Origin: Haloimpatiens massiliensis
Lineage (GTDB): Bacteria; Bacillota; Clostridia; Clostridiales; Clostridiaceae
Length of the DNA: 64,000 nt
Assembly: GCF_900184255.1 (NCBI RefSeq)
Contig: NZ_LT854640.1
Span: forward strand, 1,448,156-1,512,155
Reading direction: 5' to 3'
Shown: one piece after another, positions 27,574 through 37,162 of the stretch
Layout of the letters: every line of letters begins with the position of its first letter
How positions within the stretch are numbered: position 1 is the first letter of the stretch
The notes under the pieces: generated by a model
Told to the model about the DNA's origin: nothing
The model's database searches: none
The model's input: the letters and a program-made list of their open reading frames with translations, nothing else
Made by a program: the position numbers and the translations under genes

Positions 27574-28734
27574 TCAAGCAGTTTTTTTTACCAGCAATTC
27601 ATGCATCATCACCATTAATAAAAGAATGATTAGCAAATATACCGGCAGCAAAACAATATTTATATGCTTTGCAATTAAGCCGAATAGCGGCGGCATCACA
27701 CAGGTTCCCACATATGCACTTGCCATCTGAACCCCGATGATTGCCTGTGACTTATCCGCACCAAAACGGGACGGAGTGGAGTGAATAATACATGGGTAGA
27801 TTGGCGCACATCCAAAACCAAAGAAAAACAAGCCGACCAAAGATATTACTTCATTTAACGGCAGTAACATCATAATAATACCAGCCGCAATGATTCCCTG
27901 CCCCAGACGAATCATTTGTAAATCGCTTAATTTCATACTTATAAATCCACTTAATACCCTCCCAATGGTAATACCAATAAAAAACATACTTGCAAAACCA
28001 GCCGCTGTCTCAATTGAAAATCCTTTGATCAGGGTAAGATAACTGCTTGCCCATAAGCCGGTCGTCTGTTCCAAAGCACAGTAGCAAAAGAAACAAAGCA
28101 TTACTTCTTTTGCTCCAGAAATCTGAATTACCTCTTTCAAAGGCAATGCTTTTCCCGCTAAAATATCATTCTCTTCTGCCGTCCCTTTTTGGTTCTTCCA
28201 TAACGGCAGGCTAAAAAACAAAACTACTGCAAAAGCAATCTGTAAAAAGGAAATATACTGATAACCTGCATTCCAATTCTGACCATGCTTCAAGGCATAT
28301 CCCATCATATAAGGCCCAAGAGTTGCGCCGATTCCCCACATACAATGAAGCCAACTCATATGTCTGCTTGCATAGTGAAGTGCTACATAATTATTCAAGG
28401 ATGCATCAACACTACCTGCTCCAAGTCCGTAAGGAACTGCCCAGAAACAAAGCAAACCAAATGAGTGTGAACTGGAAAAGCCAAATAAAGCAACTGCCGT
28501 CATAGTAATGCTGATGGTCGTTATCTTTCCGGTTCCAAATTTACGGGTAAGTTTATCACTCTGTAAACTTGAAACAACGGTTCCGATTGCAATAATCATA
28601 GAAATGACGCCTATGTATGAAATCGGCACCCCAAATTCCATATACATGGATGGCCATGCCGAACCCAATAAGGAATCGGGCAATCCAAGACTAATAAATG
28701 CAATATAGATAATTACTAACAGTAATTGAAACAT
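27574..28734 (-). CDS. MFS transporter
   Basis: 386 aa from ATG 28734 (GAAGGAG upstream; ATG 28776 lacks a site). About 12 hydrophobic spans; loop motif DKLTRKFGTGKI between spans 2 and 3, and related ISMKLSDLQMIRLG in the second half. Resembles sugar or oligosaccharide type MFS carriers (FucP/YfkF-like). It ends next to the PHP phosphatase and is divergent from an AraC regulator, suggesting a small regulated uptake and processing unit. Substrate unknown. Confidence 0.85.
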   Translation of the reverse strand: MFQLLLVIIYIAFISLGLPDSLLGSAWPSMYMEFGVPISYIGVISMIIAIGTVVSSLQSDKLTRKFGTGKITTISITMTAVALFGFSSSHSFGLLCFWAVPYGLGAGSVDASLNNYVALHYASRHMSWLHCMWGIGATLGPYMMGYALKHGQNWNAGYQYISFLQIAFAVVLFFSLPLWKNQKGTAEENDILAGKALPLKEVIQISGAKEVMLCFFCYCALEQTTGLWASSYLTLIKGFSIETAAGFASMFFIGITIGRVLSGFISMKLSDLQMIRLGQGIIAAGIIMMLLPLNEVISLVGLFFFGFGCAPIYPCIIHSTPSRFGADKSQAIIGVQMASAYVGTCVMPPLFGLIAKHINIVLLPVYLLIILLLMVMMHELLVKKTA

Positions 28735-28845
28735 ATTGATCTCCTTCTCTTTTTTGTGATATAATAATATCATCATTCAACGAACTTTTATATAATATTT
28801 CACTCGAAATTATATAATAAAATCGTCAAAGAGAAGGTATCTTGT

Positions 28846-29742
28846 ATGAGCATAGCAAAATGTAATGTAACAGTGAATTCTTCCGGTGAAGAAGTTCAAA
28901 AGCATGGAACGTCAGAATTCCCGATTGCTTTTTATGAGGAAAACTTATCAAGCTATTCTATTCCCTGGCACTGGCACGAAGATTTTGAGATTATATGGGT
29001 AATCTCAGGATCGATAAAAGTATCTGTTAATAGCACAGAACATATCCTAAACAAAAATCAAGGGATATTTATCAATGCAGGCTTTCTTCATTCCATTCAT
29101 GCAACAAACGATGGCGAATACGTTTTAAGATCCATTGTTTTTCATCCAAGGCTAATCGGAAGCATAGATAGTATATACTGGCAAAATTATATTGAGCCGA
29201 TTATCCAGAATAAAAATCTGCCATACATTTTATTAGACCCATTCATTAACTGGCAGGACAAAATACTCGCTTACTCGATTTCTGTATGGAACAGACTTTA
29301 TAACACTGAAAATGGTTTTGAAATATATGTCAGGAACGAATTATCGCAATTGATTCTAATTGTGCTAACAAATCATTCCATATGTGAAGCAAAACCCAGC
29401 ATTCGAAATCTTCGAAATGCCGATCGAATAAAAACCATGCTTCAATACATTCAGATGCATTTTTCAGAAACCATAACCATCTCTACTTTAGCAAGGGTAG
29501 CGCTGATCAGTGAAAGCGAAGTTCTGCGCTGTTTTCACCGTACAATCCATTCCACACCGAATCAGTACCTGAAACAATATCGAATCCAAAAAGCATGTCA
29601 AATGTTAATCGATACAGATATGACTTCTATCGATATTGCCTTTCAATGCGGATTTCAAAGCAGCAGCTACTTTACGAAAACTTTCCGAGAACAGATTGGC
29701 TGTACCCCTTTGGAGTACAGAAAAAGGGATCAGCAATGCTAA
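28846..29742 (+). CDS. AraC-family transcriptional regulator
   Basis: 298 aa. N-terminal cupin (IPWHWHEDFEIIWVISGSIK with paired His) and C-terminal two-HTH AraC domain (TISTLARVALISESEVLRCF and SIDIAFQCGFQSSSYFTKTF, ending TPLEYRKR). Divergent from the MFS gene with about 110 bp between, so it probably controls the transporter and phosphatase in response to a sugar-like ligand. GAGAAGG precedes the ATG. Confidence 0.9.
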   Translation: MSIAKCNVTVNSSGEEVQKHGTSEFPIAFYEENLSSYSIPWHWHEDFEIIWVISGSIKVSVNSTEHILNKNQGIFINAGFLHSIHATNDGEYVLRSIVFHPRLIGSIDSIYWQNYIEPIIQNKNLPYILLDPFINWQDKILAYSISVWNRLYNTENGFEIYVRNELSQLILIVLTNHSICEAKPSIRNLRNADRIKTMLQYIQMHFSETITISTLARVALISESEVLRCFHRTIHSTPNQYLKQYRIQKACQMLIDTDMTSIDIAFQCGFQSSSYFTKTFREQIGCTPLEYRKRDQQC

Positions 29743-29824
29743 TCCCTCTTTCTAATGTAATGAAAAGTTAGACACGACGACCAACTGATATTCGGCAAAA
29801 ACATTGAATTTTTCTATTTCGAAT

Positions 29825-30247
29825 CTACATATTAAAATCTTCTGCATCTTTTACGGGGTACCCTTTAGTAATCAGGGCTTTAGCAAAAAGTCCCTGACCA
29901 GATATTAGCTTCCCGGTAAATGTTCCATCATATATATTGTTAACTCCGCAAGTTGGACTTCTTGACTGCAAAATAGCCAAATCAATTTTTTCTCCTTCTA
30001 TTTTTTCTAATGCAAGCGCAACTGCTTTCCTATAATCAGAATCAACATTATTTCCCTTATCATCCATCACTACTTCATCAACAATCTCAGCACATGGTCG
30101 GGGAATAGGCATATTGGCTAACATTTCAGGACAAATACTGAGAACCTCTTTTCCTTTTAGATATTCAATCACAGCTTCATTGCGATTGTTTCTTCCATTA
30201 TATTTACAATTACATCCTAGTACACATGCACTTACTAATACTTTCAT
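29825..30247 (-). CDS. DUF523 family protein
   Basis: 140 aa from ATG 30247 (AGGAG 9 bases upstream). Cysteine motifs VSACVLGCNCKYNGRNNRN near the start, ICPEMLANMPIPRPCAEIV and ILQSRSPTCGVNNIYDG identify DUF523, a possible metal-binding protein of unknown role. It is immediately downstream of the nitroreductase (about 30 bp), so the two are likely co-transcribed. Confidence 0.85.
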   Translation of the reverse strand: MKVLVSACVLGCNCKYNGRNNRNEAVIEYLKGKEVLSICPEMLANMPIPRPCAEIVDEVVMDDKGNNVDSDYRKAVALALEKIEGEKIDLAILQSRSPTCGVNNIYDGTFTGKLISGQGLFAKALITKGYPVKDAEDFNM

Positions 30248-30277
30248 ACTCAACAACTCCTATGGAAGACTTTTACC

Positions 30278-30802
30278 TTAATCTATATATTTCTCATACA
30301 TCACCGTTTCGCTTATTTCTTTGCGTTGGGCAATATGACGCTCTGGACTTAAAAAGCCTTTTTCTGGATACCCCATTAAGAGTAAAGCTGTCGGTTCTAT
30401 GTACTCTGGTAAATGAAATTCATTGCTTATAATTGCGGGATCAAACAAACCAACCATTACGCTTCCAATATTTAATTCTCTTGCTGCCAACATCAGGTGG
30501 TCACAGACAATACCTATATCCAAATCGCCAGAACATTTTTGATCAAATGGCCGTATTAATTCATCCCGTCGATCCCGACACACGATAAAAACACACTTAG
30601 AACCAAACGTTTGATAAGCCTTTTTAATTTTTAAAATGTTTTCTTCACTTTGAACAACAATAATCCTTTGTGGTTGTTTATTACAGGCTGTAGGGGCGAC
30701 ACGTCCAGCCGATAAAATCTGATTTAAGTCATCTTTTGGAATCTGTGCTCCCGTAAAGCCGCGTGTTGTGCAGCGTTGTTTTGCCAGTGTTAAAAAATCC
30801 AT
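30278..30802 (-). CDS. Nitroreductase-family protein
   Basis: FMN-dependent oxidoreductase. 174 aa from ATG 30802 (AAGGAGG upstream). Motifs: CTTRGFTG at the start (RRSxRxF-like), AGRVAPTACNKQPQRIIVVQ and MLAARELNIGSVMVGLFDP. Short form of the family. It precedes DUF523. Reduced substrate unknown; could detoxify nitro compounds. Confidence 0.85.
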   Translation of the reverse strand: MDFLTLAKQRCTTRGFTGAQIPKDDLNQILSAGRVAPTACNKQPQRIIVVQSEENILKIKKAYQTFGSKCVFIVCRDRRDELIRPFDQKCSGDLDIGIVCDHLMLAARELNIGSVMVGLFDPAIISNEFHLPEYIEPTALLLMGYPEKGFLSPERHIAQRKEISETVMYEKYID

Positions 30803-30954
30803 TATTCTACCTCCTTGTATAATAATGATGTAGTCATTAAGACTACTCATCTCAATTTAATTGTTTCTATAATAGATAACAGAAGAAGGATTTCTTCCTT
30901 CATCAGATGTTATCTTAGTTAATTATCATGCTTGACGGTTCCTATATAGACTCC

Positions 30955-31165
30955 AGACTTTTCATAAAGTATAATCTTCAAGGATAGGACAAATAATGTT
31001 TTCCTCCTTGGGAAGTCAGTATCTGCTGACTCATACCCGTGATTTAGTCAATTAGTCCATTCAATGAGGTTTTATGATTCGGCTGGTTGGGAGCCTCAGG
31101 CTATACCTGTATAACTCGCAAGGTTGTGTACTCATTAGATGGAAATGGATTCCTATCGGAAAGGA
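30955..31165 (+). ncRNA. Candidate IS110 bridge RNA in the non-coding left end
   Basis: The 370 bp between the nitroreductase start and the IS110 transposase is non-coding and structured, e.g. AGTCAG, TATCTG, CTGACT (31014-31031). IS110-group elements encode a bridge RNA in this position that pairs with target and donor. The region lies directly upstream of the transposase, as expected. Loops and element ends cannot be assigned without folding and homologues. Confidence 0.4.
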
Positions 31166-31175
31166 GCTTTTGCTC

Positions 31176-32483
31176 ATGTCAAACATTTTATTTAAAAATT
31201 TATTTATCTCGGTCGGTATTGATGTTGGTGCAGATTTCAGTTGGATGTCTATCGCACTTCCTAACCAGACCTTTGTTGGAAAGCCTTTTAAAATACTACA
31301 TTCAAACATTGATTCCCTTGAACTCGCTGTTTCTAAAATAAAAGAAGCAGAAGAGTTGTATTCTTTGGAAAGTCGCATTTTCCTAGAATCCACGGGAATT
31401 TATCATTACCCACTCTTCTGCTATCTTCGTGATACTGGATTTAATGTTAACCTAATTAATCCTATCATCACTAAGAATAGCACAAACATTAACATTAGAA
31501 AAGTGCATAATGACAGATTTGATTCAAAAAAAGCTGCCTTAATAGGCTTAAAGCCAGATTTAAAAGTATCTCTTATGCCATCAGATCTTGCTCTTGATTT
31601 AAGAAATCTTTCAAGAGAGTATTATGATTTGATGGACAACCGTTCTGCTTATGTGAACAAACTTCAAAGTGAACTTCGGATGGTATTTCCAGAATACCTT
31701 AAAATTTTTTCAAAAATAACTACTAATACATCATTAACCTTATTAGAAACATACACATCTCCAGATGCATTTTTAAATGCTTCCAAAGAAGAGATTATTG
31801 ATTCTATAAGATCTACAGCTCGTTTTGGGCTTACATATGCTAATAATAAGTATAATGCCATTATAAAGGCTGCCAATGATGCAAAGACCTTCGGTTATTC
31901 TGTAAGTAGTAATTTTAAGCGTATTAGATTATACATAAGCTTTATTCGAAAGTATGATGAAGAGATTTCTTCTATACTCTCTGAAATGCATAAGCTTGTT
32001 GATGAAAATGAAAATACTGATTTTGTAAAGCAAATTCACTTGATTGAAACATTTAAAGGTGCAGGTTTTCTTTCTGCTGTAAGCCTCATGGGAGAAATCG
32101 GAGATTTCTCTGCGTTCAACTCACCAAAACAGCTTTTTGCTTATTTTGGTTTAGATCCAGCAGTAAAGCAATCTGGCAACTTTAATGGCACAAAAATCAG
32201 TATGTCAAAGCGAGGCTCTCGAATTGCCAGAAGAGTAATTCACACTATGGCATTAATCAGCATAAGCAAAAACAAAGATGGCTCCGCCAAAAATCAAGTA
32301 CTTCGAGAATACTATCTTTTAAAGTGCCAAAGTAAGCCTAAAATGATTGCTCTTGGGGCAGTTATGCATAAAGTTTGTAACATATTATTTGCCATTCTTC
32401 GTGATGGGAAAGAATTTGAAATAATTACACCAGAAGAACACCAAAAGAATTATCTCAAAGCGAAATGCGGCTTCGCTGCGTAG
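31176..32483 (+). CDS. IS110-family transposase (DEDD, RuvC-like)
   Basis: 435 aa; start ATG 31176 (MSNILFKNLFISVGIDVGAD) with AAGGAG 9 bases upstream, preferred over upstream in-frame codons. DEDD catalytic residues: GIDVGAD near the start, FLESTGIYH, and later Asp residues after the helical region; C-terminal Tnp_2 part LFAYFGLDPAVKQSGNFNGT with ISMSKRGSR and the conserved Ser region. Intact and probably active. Confidence 0.92.
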   Translation: MSNILFKNLFISVGIDVGADFSWMSIALPNQTFVGKPFKILHSNIDSLELAVSKIKEAEELYSLESRIFLESTGIYHYPLFCYLRDTGFNVNLINPIITKNSTNINIRKVHNDRFDSKKAALIGLKPDLKVSLMPSDLALDLRNLSREYYDLMDNRSAYVNKLQSELRMVFPEYLKIFSKITTNTSLTLLETYTSPDAFLNASKEEIIDSIRSTARFGLTYANNKYNAIIKAANDAKTFGYSVSSNFKRIRLYISFIRKYDEEISSILSEMHKLVDENENTDFVKQIHLIETFKGAGFLSAVSLMGEIGDFSAFNSPKQLFAYFGLDPAVKQSGNFNGTKISMSKRGSRIARRVIHTMALISISKNKDGSAKNQVLREYYLLKCQSKPKMIALGAVMHKVCNILFAILRDGKEFEIITPEEHQKNYLKAKCGFAA

Positions 32484-32739
32484 TATAATTCCATAAATAT
32501 AATTTCCGTTTTTTGTTAGTCTAACAAAAGTTTATTAAGGTTACCCTTTTTTAAGATAATAAAAATATTAATTATTTTTTTAATTCTTATTGACATTTCT
32601 TAGCTGGACTATATACGAATGATTATTCACATTATTATTATAGTACCCGCATTGATAGATGTCAACAAAATGCGAATAATGATTCACATTTCATTGACCT
32701 GATTTAAAGTTCCAAGTATAATAAAAAAGAGGTGATATT

Positions 32740-33336
32740 ATGAATGATGTAAGAGAACCCATTCAAAAACGTTCTATTGAAACAAAGAAAAAAATACTAG
32801 ATGCCGGGTTTGCCCTTTTTTGCGAAAAAGGATATTATAAAACCAATACAATTGAGATTGCCAAACGTGCTGGTATCTCAACAGGAGCGCTATATAGTTA
32901 CTTTAAAGATAAGAAACAAATATACATTGCTGCTTTTCACGATTATCTTGAAAATATTTCAGGCCATTTACTTGAAAAATTAAGTTTGCAACAACCTTTT
33001 TCACTAGCTAGTTTTGTCGAAAATTGGATCTGTTATTATATTGACTTATATGCCGATACCAGTCACGCTCTGGCTCAGTTAAGAATGATGATATCAGAAG
33101 ATACTGATATCAATCGTCATTTTTCCAATTTTGAAAATGAATATTTTTTAAAAATTAAAGAGCTATTAAATAAAAATGGCATAACGCAAGATGACTTATT
33201 TGAAAAAGTTTACACTTGCTGCATTTTAATTGATGCTCTTAGACAGGAAAAATCTGCATTTTCACACAACGGCTTAGACTTCAATATTTTTAAAGACCAA
33301 GTAACCAAAACTGTCATTGTATTATTGTCAAGTTGA
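32740..33336 (+). CDS. TetR-family transcriptional regulator
   Basis: 198 aa. N-terminal HTH (TKKKILDAGFALFCEKGYYK, TIEIAKRAGISTGALYSYFK) and a helical ligand domain. AGAGGTGAT precedes the ATG. The upstream palindrome-like ATTCGCATTTTGTTGAC and GAATGATTCACAT sequences (32630-32690) may be its operator. The usual target, a transporter or enzyme gene, is not next to it; broken MFS sequence downstream may be the remains. Confidence 0.85.
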   Translation: MNDVREPIQKRSIETKKKILDAGFALFCEKGYYKTNTIEIAKRAGISTGALYSYFKDKKQIYIAAFHDYLENISGHLLEKLSLQQPFSLASFVENWICYYIDLYADTSHALAQLRMMISEDTDINRHFSNFENEYFLKIKELLNKNGITQDDLFEKVYTCCILIDALRQEKSAFSHNGLDFNIFKDQVTKTVIVLLSS

Positions 33337-33487
33337 TTTTTTATTAAGGGCTAATAAAATCGCAGAGCAAGTCTATTTTTCTGTATGGCAATTCAATTTG
33401 TCATTTGATAACTCTATCTATGTAATCTATCAAGGGGTGTAAATGAGAGACTTCAATTAATTCGGAAGCTCTTTCAGACGCAAAGAT

Positions 33488-33513
33488 GGCGTAAGAAATT
33501 GCTTTCTTACGCC
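33488..33513. terminator. Hairpin in the 33.34-33.73 kb gap
   Basis: GGCGTAAGAAA, TTGC, TTTCTTACGCC: a perfect 11-bp stem. The rest of the gap shows no convincing gene or motif. Confidence 0.5.
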
Positions 33514-33734
33514 GGTATTAGCCACAGGTCTAGAGGTCAGGTCTTACCTTTTTCAACTTGTTCAGTTCCCTCGCAAACACATATCAATATTCCATTGTAT
33601 TAGATAAGGACATTTTCCTTTGGAAAGCGTCATTATTATATCAAAATATACTCCAATCCAAAATCCTTCGCAAAAGTCGTAAACATCTATTAATCCTTCA
33701 TATTTTCAGACTTTTTACTAAAAAACCATCTCAT

Positions 33735-34319
33735 TCAGGAAAAGAAAGGCATTTGATACAGAAAAAAGGCAATAGCAGGTCCTATACACAGTGATATTAA
33801 TGTTGTAATCAATTTTTTATGCATAAGAATTATAGCACAAATTAAAAATATTATCTCACAATACATATCATCATGATTACTGGACATAATTTGCAAAAGC
33901 ATTACCGAAATAACACCTGCTGATAGTAATACCGCTAAGATATTATCTTGCTTTATTTTATGACATAAAACGGCCAAAAACGGCGATATTGCGGTAATTG
34001 TATACCAAATTAACATATAGCTATTAACATTAACATGAATCAATAAATGGTATATATGAAATGTAATATTTAGACTTAAGAAAAAAAACAAAACTCTAAT
34101 TGCAGCTGAAATAGATTTTTCGCTTTTTAATGAAATAAATAATGCAATAAGGATCCATATACCAAAATTTGAAAGAATCGCATTTACATTTATTTGACCT
34201 AAGAAGAAATTGATATGGATATGCCTATTGTCTATATAGGCCGAAAAAAGACCTAATAAAACACCAACCACTGTAACGCTTAGTATGGGAATGACATTCT
34301 TTTTTGTTATTTTATTCAA
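33735..34319 (-). CDS. Multi-span membrane protein, hypothetical
   Basis: 194 aa from TTG 34319: GGAGGG lies 8 bases upstream of this TTG (LNKITKKNVIPIL), while the upstream ATG 34376 has no site. About seven hydrophobic spans (ILSVTVVGVLLGLFSAYI, FGIWILIALFISL, YTITAISPFLAVL, LLSAGVISVMLLQIM, CEIIFLICAIILM, ALISLCIGPAIAFFLY). No family recognised. Located among cargo relics. Confidence 0.55.
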   Translation of the reverse strand: MNKITKKNVIPILSVTVVGVLLGLFSAYIDNRHIHINFFLGQINVNAILSNFGIWILIALFISLKSEKSISAAIRVLFFFLSLNITFHIYHLLIHVNVNSYMLIWYTITAISPFLAVLCHKIKQDNILAVLLSAGVISVMLLQIMSSNHDDMYCEIIFLICAIILMHKKLITTLISLCIGPAIAFFLYQMPFFS

Positions 34320-34396
34320 CTTTATAACCCTCCAAATTATATAAATAGCGAGTAATATCCATTCGCATTTTTCCATGATACATCTATTTATTTGCT

Positions 34397-34690
34397 AAAT
34401 GAGATTGCAGTGTGTAACTGTAGCAATAATAATTAACGCAACGCCTGAACCAAACCATAACCCAACGAAATGGGACAACATCTGCTAAAGGCCCAAAAAT
34501 CGCCATACCAATAGGCAAAAAACCGGAGTAGATTATTTTTGTATTCCATTGTTTTTATCCATATTTGCATTATACTTTGCGATGAACTTAATGGCAACCA
34601 TAGCTCCATATATCTTGCCTCTGGAGTCGTATCATAGTACATCTCGGCAGCGAAATTACCGTAAATGCTTACAGTTTCACCATCATCACC
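34397..34690 (-). pseudogene. Relics of an MFS efflux gene and of a GyrI-like domain
   Basis: Reading leftward, 34690-34560 encodes a GyrI-like effector-domain end (ETVSIYGNFAAEMYYDTTPE, ARYMELWLPL). After a frame change, 34540-34405 encodes the last spans of a Mef-type MFS carrier (GFLPIGMAIFGPLADVVPFR then, with one more frame change, SGVALIIIATVTHCNL). No start or complete domain. A scar of lost cargo. Confidence 0.5.
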
Positions 34691-34994
34691 GCACACAGAC
34701 AGACATAATGACCACGTATTCACGCCGAAGTATCAGCGAAAGATAATCTATTATCAATTGAGGGACGACATACGGCAAATCATAAGAGATTTATGCAAAA
34801 GGAAGGGAATTGCGATCATAGAAGGACATATAATGCCCGACCATATTCATTTGCTTCTCTCAATTCCACCAAAATACAGTATATCGCAAATCATGGGATA
34901 TCTCAAAGGAAAAAGTGCGATAATGATTTTCGATAGACATGCAAATTTAAAATACAAATTTGGTAATCGGAATTTTGGGGCGGAAGGATATTAA
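34690..34994 (+). pseudogene. IS200-family tnpA fragment
   Basis: Y1 transposase piece: HVFTPKYQRKIIYYQLRDD, IIEGHIMPDHIHLLLSIPPK (HUH motif HIH) to YKFGNRNFGAEGY and TAA. The N-terminus is truncated and the C-terminal catalytic Tyr helix is missing. The break is within a codon of the point where the ICE interrupts the other IS200 copy. Confidence 0.8.
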
Positions 34995-35199
34995 AAGCAA
35001 ACCACAATTTTTGTGCCATTTTTGGGGCTTACGCTAACCCGCAAGCAGGGCAAGTGTATTGACACTTGCACATTTTTAAGAATTTCCCTGCGGTCAACTC
35101 TTAAAAATTGCTTGTTGGGGCAAGCCGCCCCAAACCCTGCGACTTCGGGCCAATTTGGCCCGAAGTCGGTGCGTTGCACCTCATGTTGCGTCATGTTCG

Positions 35200-36600
35200 C
35201 TATCGCTCCATTTCCTTATTTTTCTGCGCGTCCGTCAGGCCGAGCAGGTGGTCTATATTGCTTTTCACCGTAACAATTTCCTGCATGGCCTTTTTGGTTT
35301 CCCGGTACTCCCGGTAAGCCTTTTTCTTATCTGCCGATAACCGCTGGAACTCCGCTTTGAGCGTATCCATTTTGGGGAGCTTCGCCCCGGACAGCAAACG
35401 CCGGAAGATGTCCTGCGCCGCCCGGTAGGTAGCAATATCGGCTTCATGCTCGGCAAGATATTTCTTGCTGTACTTCGCCGCCTTGTACCCCTCAAATACA
35501 GAACGGGTTTTAGCATAATCCACCACCGCTGCCTTTAGCTCCGCATTGACACGCATAGCGGCTTCGGTGGCTTTTATGCTGTCTGAAAGCGTATGGAAAC
35601 GGTCGGTAAGCTCCGCGGTCTTTTGCTCCAAATCTGCATATTCCAGCAAACCATTTTCCTGCAAATACTGTAAAGCTGCCGCCATCTGCTTGAGGTTGAA
35701 TACCTTTGCCCAGCGTTCATAAGCCGGTCCTTTTTCGGCTTTCATACGGGCTTGAATATCCACAATCAGATTGACCTTGCGCCGTTCCTGCGGAGCGGCT
35801 TTTCCCTCAATCGCCGCTTGTATATCCTCCTGCCCGTAGCCCTTGCCAAGCGTAGAAGCACGGAGCCGGGTAAAGCGTTCCTGCCCCTCTGCCCGAAAGC
35901 TGATCGTGCCGCCGCGCCCCTGCTTGATTTCATAGCCAGCCGCCGTCATTGCCTGTAAAAAAGTGTCCATATCCGGCGGCTTCGTTGCAAGACAAATATC
36001 AATTTGTGCCTTTAATTTTTCTTGAAAGGTAGGCGGTTTATGACCTCCCAGCCATTCCCCGTAATGCTTGAATTTCCCCTTGCTGTGGCGTTTCGGATTG
36101 GTAATAACAGACAGTCCGTTTTCAAGGCATATCCGGTCGGAAAGCCGCCGCACCGCACGGGCAGAACCGATAAAATCCCGGAATTTCCGGGTGCAGTCCA
36201 GTGAGGTGGAATTGTAGTAAATATGGCAATGAGGGTGGGGGCGGTCAGCATGGGAAACCACGAAAAAGGCGTGTCGCCCTTTTGTCCAGCGCATAGCAAG
36301 GTCATAGCTGATTTTAAGAGCGGTTTCCGGGTCTGTTTCGCCGGGCGGGAATGCCTGTCGGATTTGATAATACAGCACATCATTCTCCCGTTTTTGCTCC
36401 CGCCCGGTAATAGCCTTATATTTTGCTTTGGAGAGTAAAAATTCTGCGTCAGCCGTGGCAGGGTCACATTCATAGGCAAGAATTAAATCTCCGTTGCGGG
36501 TCTTATCTGGATTTTTCCCGTAGTCAAAACCGTCCTTTAAAGTTTCCATAATGGTCATGCCACTTCCCGTGTGACGGGTCATAAGGCGGGTGGTTGCCAT
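35200..36600 (-). CDS. Relaxase (conjugative mobilisation nuclease)
   Basis: Nicks oriT and pilots the single strand into the recipient. 466 aa; catalytic region with YDLAMRWTKGRHAFFVVSHADR and the three-histidine motif HPHCHIYYN (about 140-148), N-terminal TRLMTRHTGSG with TMETLKDGFDYGKNPDKT supplying the Tyr, then a long charged coiled C-terminus. AAAGGAGG precedes ATG 36600. Family: Tn1549-type MobP/VirD2-like. MobC, normally its close partner, is 5 kb upstream beyond an insertion. Confidence 0.92.
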   Translation of the reverse strand: MATTRLMTRHTGSGMTIMETLKDGFDYGKNPDKTRNGDLILAYECDPATADAEFLLSKAKYKAITGREQKRENDVLYYQIRQAFPPGETDPETALKISYDLAMRWTKGRHAFFVVSHADRPHPHCHIYYNSTSLDCTRKFRDFIGSARAVRRLSDRICLENGLSVITNPKRHSKGKFKHYGEWLGGHKPPTFQEKLKAQIDICLATKPPDMDTFLQAMTAAGYEIKQGRGGTISFRAEGQERFTRLRASTLGKGYGQEDIQAAIEGKAAPQERRKVNLIVDIQARMKAEKGPAYERWAKVFNLKQMAAALQYLQENGLLEYADLEQKTAELTDRFHTLSDSIKATEAAMRVNAELKAAVVDYAKTRSVFEGYKAAKYSKKYLAEHEADIATYRAAQDIFRRLLSGAKLPKMDTLKAEFQRLSADKKKAYREYRETKKAMQEIVTVKSNIDHLLGLTDAQKNKEMER

Positions 36601-36679
36601 GTCGTTTCCTCCTTTCCTCGAAAAAACAACTTCGGGCCAAGTTGCCCCGAAGTTGCCCGGCAGTTCTGTTATGCCGCTG

Positions 36680-36979
36680 TTAGCTTACAATGAAAAAGCG
36701 AAGCGAATTGTTTAGGCTGTGCAGTCCGTCAATGAGGTATTCCGCAATGGCGGGAATCCCAAGGGGTGAAATTAAAAACGACAGGAACAGGAACACGCCG
36801 AAGCCCAGCTTTTCACCGCTTATCAGCAGGGCAATACTGATAAGAACGCCTATCCCGGAAACTACCTGTAAGAGAGCGGCGGCATAGCAGAACACAAATT
36901 CAATCATGGGTGTTATTATCGTCAACAGAACCACAAACGGCGCGGCGATAATCTTAAATATCAGCTTGATAAACTTCAT
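36680..36979 (-). CDS. Small membrane protein, CD1845-like
   Basis: 99 aa, start ATG 36979 with AAAGGAG upstream. Three hydrophobic spans (FKIIAAPFVVLLTIITPMIE, AALLQVVSGIGVLISIALLI, GVFLFLSFLISPLGIPAI). Conserved neighbour of the relaxase in CTn elements; role unknown. Palindromes lie on both sides (36629 and 37088). Confidence 0.75.
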   Translation of the reverse strand: MKFIKLIFKIIAAPFVVLLTIITPMIEFVFCYAAALLQVVSGIGVLISIALLISGEKLGFGVFLFLSFLISPLGIPAIAEYLIDGLHSLNNSLRFFIVS

Positions 36980-37162
36980 AAAAAATCTCCTTTCATTGAG
37001 TGGCTTTCTTGTTGTATCCTACCTATATTTTACCATTTTGGGCAGGGTGCAACAATGTTGTCGAGGCCGCACCGATCTTGTCCCGGGACTTCGGGCCAAG
37101 TTGGCCCGAAGTCAGCTTGTTTATGTAAGGAAAATGCTGTATAATTAAATATAAATAAATTT

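Noticed and set aside
33540..33800. Open frame on the plus strand at 33558-33794
   Set aside because: No ribosome site, low complexity and convergent with the membrane gene; treated as non-coding.
35013..36438. Several plus-strand open frames opposite the relaxase
   Set aside because: They have no ribosome sites and mirror codon positions of the intact relaxase gene; GC-rich antisense shadows.
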